Source: CAYPZL01 sp964415045 (GTDB taxonomy: Bacteria; Planctomycetota; Phycisphaerae; Sedimentisphaerales; Anaerobacaceae). Taken from it: a DNA stretch of 6,763 bases. Location of the stretch: contig CAYPZL010000252.1 of the NCBI GenBank assembly GCA_964415045.1, positions 1 to 6,763 on the forward strand, read 5' to 3'. The number at the start of each line of letters is the position of its first letter. Within the stretch, counting starts at the first letter, position 1. The translations under genes and the position numbers were made by a program. Below, one piece after another: positions 1 through 4,003 of the stretch. The notes beneath the pieces were generated by a model that saw only the letters and a list, made by a program, of their open reading frames with translations, did no database searches and was not told the origin of the DNA.

Positions 1-459
1 CACGCGCTGTGAAATCTTTACATAGTCGAACGATTTATGAAATGCGGTACTAGCTATTCGTAGTGTGGCGAGCGCCGTGACGTATGTTCCTTCCGGTCCG
101 GTTGGCCCTCCGCTCCAGGAATACGCAAGTTCCAAAGTAGACAACTCTCTACTAACGGATGGCACATAATCCGCCGGCAGGTCACGGTCATTGGAACTTG
201 CCGCGCAGCCATCGCGTTACTCCTCGCTATCGCACATCACAGTTTCCGGCCGTCGGTGGCATGCCGGCGGCTCTGTCCCGTTGCGATTCCTATTCTACCG
301 TCAGGGGCCGGGGTTTGCACGCACAATCTGGTCGCTCGGGCCCCGCGGCATGTGCCCCCTTTCTACCCTCTTGCCCTTCTAACCCTTCCCACCCTTTCAC
401 CCTTCCAACCCTTTTCCCCTTCTACTGTTCTACTCGCCCGAAAAGGCCGGGTTTTGTGC
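1..459. other. Left-edge non-coding region
   Basis: I see no gene I can support here. All three forward frames meet a stop within the first 53 bases, so no upstream forward gene enters from the left edge beyond a few codons. The first 60 bases are AT-richer than the rest. An 8-bp inverted repeat (CAAGTTCC at 126-133, GGAACTTG at 193-200) has arms about 60 bases apart and is probably chance. Open frames that run from here across the promoter into the leader look like GC-rich non-coding translations: they show no domain and overlap one another on both strands. The most distinctive content is the polypyrimidine tract listed separately. Confidence 0.6.
354..438. repeat. Polypyrimidine tract with repeated CCCTT units
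   Basis: The plus strand is almost entirely C and T, built from loosely repeated units of the form CCCTTYYAA / CCCTTTCA. The minus strand therefore carries about nine runs of three or more G separated by short purine-rich loops. The densest part (383-402) reads on the minus strand as G3-N5-G3-N1-G3-N2-G3, a textbook putative G-quadruplex. The tract ends about 20 bases before the promoter at 460-488. Whether it affects that promoter is unknown. Confidence 0.7.
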
Positions 460-488
460 TTGACGCCGGAGGCGGGGCTTTGTATAAT
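460..488 (+). promoter_or_regulatory. Strong sigma-70-like promoter of the GH2 relic unit
   Basis: The -35 box TTGACG (460-465) and -10 box TATAAT (483-488) are separated by exactly 17 bases. Each is at or within one base of consensus. The -10 box is followed by ACA, as in the second promoter at 3526-3554, which has the same spacing. Transcription would start near 495 and run through a roughly 510-base leader to the relic GH2 start codon at 1009. No intact gene now follows in this direction, so this appears to be an orphan promoter whose transcript would run into the 3' end of the minus-strand beta-propeller gene. Confidence 0.7.
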
Positions 489-654
489 ACACAACGAAAC
501 TACAGGATACCACGTTGAGACTATGTGTTGTTCACCCGTCAGCGATCGCTCGTCGAGAATCGAGTCGGACCCGGGCTCGCGCGCGAGCGGTGCGCCGCGA
601 GACGGAACTCGCGGAACGGGGATACCGGGAACCGATCCGGCCGGTGCGCCGGGT

Positions 655-836
655 GCGCCAAACAAACCCAATTGGCCCGTACCCTGGCGGGCCCGGGAGA
701 TCCGAAACAAATTCGAAACGCCAATGATCGAAACACGCCAAACGCAAAACAAAGCCGATTTGGGCGCGAGGCGCGCCATTGCGGATTGGGGATTCGAGGG
801 CAACGGGGCGCGGGACGCCAAACGAAGCCAATTTCG
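655..836 (+). repeat. Cluster of dispersed CCAAACRAASCCAATT motifs
   Basis: Three related copies of a short motif occur: CCAAACAAACCCAATTGG (658-675), CAAAACAAAGCCGATTTGG (745-763) and CCAAACGAAGCCAATTTCG (818-836). A degenerate AAACAAATTCGAAACGCC lies near 705-722. Copies are 87 and 73 bases apart. A fourth clear copy sits at 3813-3831 in the leader of the intact GH2 gene. From memory, such sequences are abundant between genes in planctomycete genomes and are often mis-annotated as short proteins. Their function is unknown to me. The third copy is the left boundary of the long direct repeat. Confidence 0.65.
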
Positions 837-1062
837 GCGTTTTCAGTGCTGAGAACGGGGGTGGCCGCCCTGGAGCGCCAGTTTGATCATGATCGACGGC
901 TTGGAGCCCGAGTAGACGAGCGTTGAATCGTTTCGTCGAATTCTATACCATCACCGGCAGTAGCTAGGCCCGACTTTGGGACGGCTCGCGCGGCGAAGAG
1001 GAAAAACATTGGTGTTTGAGTCTCGACATCAAAGGTTCCTGGACCGTGGCTGGTTGATTCAG
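818..1062 (+). repeat. 245-bp direct repeat, copy 1
   Basis: This segment aligns without gaps to 3813-4057 (constant offset 2995), with about 21 mismatches counted by eye, or roughly 91% identity. It comprises a dispersed motif, a nearly invariant block (854-933, one mismatch in 80), a second block ending in the AGAGGA ribosome-binding site, a TTG start and 18 GH2 codons. The palindrome GATCATGATC (885-894) is identical in both copies. Similarity stops abruptly after 1062. The non-coding part is better conserved (about 13 mismatches in 191) than the 54 coding bases (8 mismatches). Confidence 0.9.
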
Positions 1063-1131
1063 AATCCGCATGGCCAGAGAGTCTGCCCATCCCATTTGCT
1101 GCCCTCCGCGACAATGCACCCATACCTTTGA
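1009..1131 (+). pseudogene. 5' relic of a GH2 gene (start codon plus about 18 codons)
   Basis: A TTG start (1009-1011) preceded by AGAGGA opens a 40-codon frame ending at TGA 1129-1131. The first 18 codons align with the start of the intact GH2 enzyme at 4004: both share the core HQR.L.RGWLIQ, with changes such as V/A, F/V, S/F, R/Q, F/L and D/G. Six of the eight base differences over these codons change the residue, which suggests relaxed constraint. After 1062 there is no resemblance to GH2 and the remaining 22 codons have no recognisable content. I read this as the 5' stub of a duplicated gene that lost its body. A short expressed peptide cannot be excluded but seems unlikely. Confidence 0.7.
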
Positions 1132-1137
1132 TTGCCG

Positions 1138-1227
1138 TCAATTCCTCCTGGCGCGGATATCGTAGACCAGCAGCACGTCCTGGTCGCGGAGGTACAGTTT
1201 TCCGTTGGCGATGACCGGGTGCGGCTA
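1138..1227 (-). pseudogene. Severed C-terminal tail of the beta-propeller gene, beyond an in-frame TAG
   Basis: Reading the minus strand past the TAG at 1227-1225, the same frame stays open for 28 codons and closes at TGA (1140-1138). The tail reads PHPVIANGKLYLRDQD and then VLLVYDI, followed by a short basic end. This is the usual last strand pair of this beta-propeller family, whose members typically read ...PAWPHPV...LYLRDQD in this place (recalled). The stop falls exactly where the tryptophan is expected, so one change TGG to TAG (plus-strand C to T at 1226) explains it. The residues before and after are both family-like, which rules out an ordinary gene end. Alternatives are a sequencing error, a strain-level mutation or readthrough. 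Confidence 0.8.
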
Positions 1228-3096
1228 GGCCGGCGGCCGGCTGCGGTCGGGCTGGTCGAAACGCCCGCGCTCGACGTATTGCTTCGGGTTCGGCTCGATC
1301 AGGAGCATGGTGCCGCTCTCCATGCGATAGTAGAGTCGGCCGTCCGCCAGAGCGAGTGAGCCCTTCGCGCGACGACCTGCGCTGTCGCGCTGGTCCCACA
1401 TGACCCTGCCCGTCTTGAAGTCCAGACAAACCAGCGCTCCGCCCTCATTGCCTCCGCTGGCGCCGTAGAGGTAACCGTCCAAAAGGATCATGCCGCCGTG
1501 GTGGTTCTGCATGTCGGTGGTGGCATAGACTTCCCCGGCTTTGACACCGCCATCGGAATCCTTGCCCAGTTTCACCAGTCCTGCGCCCGCCCCGTATGCC
1601 GAGGAGGCAAACACCAGGCCATCGTGGTAAAGCGGCGTGGAACAGTTGATCCCCATGCGGTTGGCGGGCTTGTCATATCGCCATAAGAACTTGCCGTCGG
1701 ACGCCGCGAATCCTGCGAGTGTATTGGAGATGAGTTGCACGTACTGGCGCTGACCGTCGAGGTCAATGGCAATGGGCGAAGCGTAGGCCGCTCCGGCACC
1801 GCGCGAGCCGCCGAATCCCCCACGTCGACCGCCAAAACCGTTGCGTCCACCTCCGTAGCGGCGGGAACCACCGGACATCTGGCTCGTCATGCCTCCCTCG
1901 AAACCGCTATCCGGCTGCCAAACATGGCCGCTCGAATCCGTAAACGGCTCAGACGATCCGGCATTGATACGTACTGTCGCTGCCGAAGAGGCCGCACCTG
2001 TTGCAGCCTTTCCCTGCGGGATTATTTCAATGGCCTTAATGGCCGGGTTTTCGACCTTGGGCGTGAAAACAATGCGAAACTCTCCATTGGTCACTTCCAC
2101 AGGCACAGACTCGACATGGGCGCGTCTGGGACCGCCGGTCTTGGCCCAAACGTCGAAGTCCTTGAATTCATGCCCCTGGACACTGTAGGAAAAAACGCGC
2201 TGGCCGGGGCCGGTAATACCTTCGTACGTTTCCGCAAAGTAGAGCTTCGCGAGATACTTGCCATTGGGAATTTTGCAGGAGAAAGCTCTCATCGCAAAAC
2301 GCTCGCTCGCGAACAAGGCCGGATCCCTGGTTCCGGTGACCCCCGCAGCCGAGCCACCGCCACGTCCGCCGGGGCGATCTCCGCCACGATCGGCGCCGCC
2401 GGGAGCACCACCTCCACCACCCGGGCGGCCGCTGGGACCAGCAGAGCTGGCGTCGGAACCGCGGGGCACCCGGGCCTTCCAGATCGTCTCACCGGTACGC
2501 TTGTTCAGGGCTACAACGATCGCGTCCTCGCCACCTGGAGTGCAGATGACCTTATCGCCATCAACGAGGGGCGATTCGCGGTAGCTCCACATGGGTGCGC
2601 GCCCGCCGAACTCCTCCGTCATGCTGATTTGCCAGATGATTTTGCCGTCCTCGACCTGCAAACATGCCACGTTGCCAGCCAGGCCCTCAACATAGAGCCG
2701 TTCGCCGTCGACCGTCGGCGTGCACGCCGGGCCCTCTCTTCCCTGCGAAGGTCGCTGAGAGAAAGCCGGCCCCAGGCGCGTTGCCCAGAGTTCCTTGCCA
2801 TCGGTCTCGGACAGGGCCCAAACGACCTCGTCCTCGCCGCGATTGCTCATGCCGAAGATCCGTCCGGCGGCAACGGACGGAGCGCTGTAGCCGCCGCCGA
2901 GCTTGTCGATCTTCCAGGCCAGCGGTGGGCCATCGTTCGGCCATTCCTGGAGCAGGCCGGTCTCCGCGGACTTGCCGTCCCAGTTCGGCCCGCGCCATTG
3001 CGGCCAGTCCTCCCCCCAGGCCATCGCAGTAAACATACAGCAGACGGAAATCGACAACGCCAGCCAACGACAGGATCGATTCGACGGTGTTCTCAT
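1225..3096 (-). CDS. Secreted PQQ-like beta-propeller protein with an inserted, apparently permuted malectin domain
   Basis: The ATG at 3096 is preferred (623 aa) because AAGGAG lies 8 bases upstream and the protein then starts with a signal peptide: basic residues 1-10, hydrophobic core 11-27, likely cleavage near AMA-WGED. An upstream in-frame ATG at 3147 would add 17 polar residues. Residues 29-36 read EDWPQWRG, typical of planctomycete PQQ-like propellers. Blade motifs recur, for example DGKELWATRLG, TGETIWKARVP, DGKFLWRYDK and TGRVMWDQR. Such repeats form a propeller and need not bind PQQ; I see no enzymatic site. Residues 218-251 and 408-436 are glycine-rich linkers. Between them lie a malectin C-terminal part (256-362) and then a malectin N-terminal part (374-402), in reversed order. 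A TAG at codon 624 removes the conserved last 28 residues, so the final blade is probably incomplete. The protein likely acts outside the cytoplasm and may bind glycans (inferred). It is transcribed away from the GH2 gene. Confidence 0.88.
   Translation of the reverse strand: MRTPSNRSCRWLALSISVCCMFTAMAWGEDWPQWRGPNWDGKSAETGLLQEWPNDGPPLAWKIDKLGGGYSAPSVAAGRIFGMSNRGEDEVVWALSETDGKELWATRLGPAFSQRPSQGREGPACTPTVDGERLYVEGLAGNVACLQVEDGKIIWQISMTEEFGGRAPMWSYRESPLVDGDKVICTPGGEDAIVVALNKRTGETIWKARVPRGSDASSAGPSGRPGGGGGAPGGADRGGDRPGGRGGGSAAGVTGTRDPALFASERFAMRAFSCKIPNGKYLAKLYFAETYEGITGPGQRVFSYSVQGHEFKDFDVWAKTGGPRRAHVESVPVEVTNGEFRIVFTPKVENPAIKAIEIIPQGKAATGAASSAATVRINAGSSEPFTDSSGHVWQPDSGFEGGMTSQMSGGSRRYGGGRNGFGGRRGGFGGSRGAGAAYASPIAIDLDGQRQYVQLISNTLAGFAASDGKFLWRYDKPANRMGINCSTPLYHDGLVFASSAYGAGAGLVKLGKDSDGGVKAGEVYATTDMQNHHGGMILLDGYLYGASGGNEGGALVCLDFKTGRVMWDQRDSAGRRAKGSLALADGRLYYRMESGTMLLIEPNPKQYVERGRFDQPDRSRPPA
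1891..2331 (-). other. Malectin-like domain with halves in swapped order
   Basis: Malectin domains normally begin with VRINAG...TDS.G..W..D.GF.GG, continue with T.DPALY.TER and FAE...GQRVF...FD, and end with N..I.AIEI (recalled family pattern). Here the block GTRDPALFASERF through FAET, GPGQRVF, FKDFDV and IKAIEIIP comes first (codons 256-362). The block VRINAGSSEPFTDSSGHVW to GFEGG follows (codons 374-402), joined by the short linker KAATGAASSAA. Glycine-rich linkers flank both new ends. All expected strands seem present once, so a circular permutation inside the propeller fits better than a simple truncation. The other possibility is two malectin copies that lost complementary halves. Confidence 0.7.
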
Positions 3097-3104
3097 ACGA
3101 CTGA

Positions 3105-3110
3105 CTCCTT
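3105..3110 (-). promoter_or_regulatory. Ribosome-binding site of the beta-propeller gene
   Basis: AAGGAG on the minus strand lies 8 bases before the ATG at 3096. It decides the start in favour of the signal-peptide form over the upstream ATG at 3147. Confidence 0.75.
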
Positions 3111-3138
3111 CACGTTCTGGTTTCTGACCCATGACAGC

Positions 3139-3144
3139 TCTATA
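3139..3144 (-). promoter_or_regulatory. Possible -10 box for the beta-propeller gene
   Basis: TATAGA on the minus strand, about 43 bases ahead of the ATG, would give a leader of roughly 36 bases. The hexamer 17 bases further upstream does not resemble a -35 box. This is only a candidate and is much weaker than the two plus-strand promoters. Confidence 0.25.
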
Positions 3145-3147
3145 CAA

Positions 3148-3525
3148 CGCATAAGCCGGCGAGCACGGCGATTCCTGCTGCCTGCACGCGTCCGACTCTC
3201 ACCTGGGCATTCACCGGCGCGGGCGACCTTCGCGTGCAAAGGTTGCCCCCGTCACGAGTAGGACGCTGCTTCCAATGCCGTTATTGCCCAAGTACCACAT
3301 TTTTCCGGCTCTCTGTCTGCCTGTCAGGCGCCGATGGGCCCGTTTCGCAAGGGCCGAATCCGCCGTACGCAGGCGGAACCGGAGATGTCCGGCACTTTCG
3401 CGAGTCCCCGCATACGCGCTGCGAGAATTCGCATGGGCTTCAAGCCCATCCCACTTGCCTGCTGTGGGATCCGTGGCGCCGGAGATGGCCGCGAGGCCCC
3501 GCCACTGAAGGGATATGGATTTCTC
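3148..3525. other. Divergent intergenic spacer
   Basis: This GC-rich spacer lies between two genes transcribed away from each other. I find no supportable coding frame. The overlapping open frames in both directions have no recognisable domain, signal peptide or ribosome-binding site. The only clear structure is the hairpin pair at 3433-3470, and the stretch ends at the GH2 promoter. Confidence 0.55.
3433..3470. repeat. Two overlapping inverted repeats (REP-like hairpins)
   Basis: ATGGGCTT (3433-3440) and AAGCCCAT (3442-3449) form a perfect inverted repeat around one base, giving a practical 6-bp stem with a TTCAA loop. The second, ATCCCAC (3448-3454) and GTGGGAT (3464-3470), encloses a 9-base loop. 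The two share AT at 3448-3449, so the hairpins would stack or compete. From memory, the GGGCTTCAAGCCC core recurs between planctomycete genes, which suggests a dispersed palindromic element. There is no T-run, so I do not call it a terminator. Confidence 0.6.
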
Positions 3526-3554
3526 TTGACGGACAACGGGAAAGTCTGTATAGT
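3526..3554 (+). promoter_or_regulatory. Strong sigma-70-like promoter of the GH2 gene
   Basis: TTGACG (3526-3531), a 17-base spacer and TATAGT (3549-3554) followed by ACA mirror the promoter at 460-488. The spacers themselves are unlike each other, but the first 39 bases from the -10 box have equal length in the two units and both end in TGAGAC, which suggests common descent. Transcription would start near 3561, giving a leader of about 440 bases before the TTG at 4004. Confidence 0.7.
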
Positions 3555-3938
3555 ACATAGACAACTATACCAAAATCAAGCTGAGACCGACGGTAGTGAG
3601 TGACTCACATGGCTCAACCCGGGAACACGCATGGCGCCGGCCCTTTGCGTCCTCGAATTTACCTATCTTCTCATCCGACAATCGCCCGTATTGACGACCG
3701 GACGATCATGCTCACGACCCGCCCTGCCGGACCGCGGCCCTGGTGCCGCGACCCGCGCATTCGGAGAGACCATCGTCAAGGCCTTCGGCCTTGGCGCTGC
3801 CATCCGTCGGCGCCAAACGAACCCAATTTCGCGGCTTTCAGGGCTGAAAACGGGGGTGGCCGCCCTGGAGCGGCAGTTTGATCATGATCGACGGCTTGGA
3901 GCCCGAGTAGACGAGCGTTGAATCGTTTTGCGGAATTC

Positions 3939-3944
3939 TATACC
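3939..3944 (+). promoter_or_regulatory. Possible proximal -10 box for GH2
   Basis: TTGAAT (3918-3923) and TATACC (3939-3944) are 15 bases apart, shorter than ideal. Both boxes are identical in repeat copy 1 (923-928 and 944-949), while three of the mismatches between copies fall in the spacer. This pattern fits a second promoter about 60 bases before the start codon, but the boxes are weak. Confidence 0.2.
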
Positions 3945-3991
3945 ATCACCGGCAGTAGCCAGACCCGACTTTGGGACGGCTCGCGCGGCGA

Positions 3992-3998
3992 AGAGGAG
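3992..3998 (+). promoter_or_regulatory. Ribosome-binding site deciding the GH2 TTG start
   Basis: AGAGGAG ends 5 bases before the TTG at 4004. The in-frame TTG at 3971 has no such site, and an in-frame TAG at 3956-3958 bars any longer start. The site is also retained, with one change, in the relic copy. Confidence 0.75.
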
Positions 3999-4003
3999 AA
4001 ACA

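Larger units (their letters stand above)
3561..4003 (+). other. Long 5' leader of the GH2 gene
   Basis: About 440 untranslated bases separate the promoter from the GH2 start. The first 250 or so share nothing obvious with the relic leader beyond the initial 39 bases. From 3813 on, the leader is the direct-repeat copy. It holds the palindrome GATCATGATC (3880-3889). A short frame shared by both copies, ending VAALERQFDHDRRLGARVDER with stop TGA at 3919-3921, is probably not translated: no convincing start or ribosome-binding site precedes it and the copies diverge upstream. I do not recognise any known riboswitch. Confidence 0.5.

Noticed and set aside
256..926. Overlapping plus- and minus-strand open frames in the relic leader
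   Set aside because: They overlap in several frames, run across the promoter and translate the dispersed CCAAAC motifs. No signal of coding selection is visible.
3097..3147. Upstream ATG start for the beta-propeller gene
   Set aside because: The extension is polar and would bury the signal peptide. AAGGAG at 3105-3110 serves the ATG at 3096.
1735..3261. Long plus-strand open frame of 508 codons
   Set aside because: It lies opposite the beta-propeller gene, which has a signal peptide, a ribosome-binding site and clear family motifs. The plus-strand translation is low-complexity and has no domain, so it is a GC-rich shadow.
3631..3921. 96-codon frame whose end (VAALERQFDHDRRLGARVDER) recurs at 854-926
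   Set aside because: The shared ending follows from DNA identity of the repeat. The frame's upstream part is unrelated in the two copies and there is no good ribosome-binding site. A leader peptide remains a remote possibility.
3971..4003. Earlier TTG start for the GH2 gene
   Set aside because: No ribosome-binding site precedes 3971, whereas AGAGGAG is well placed for the TTG at 4004. The extra residues are arginine-rich and non-family.
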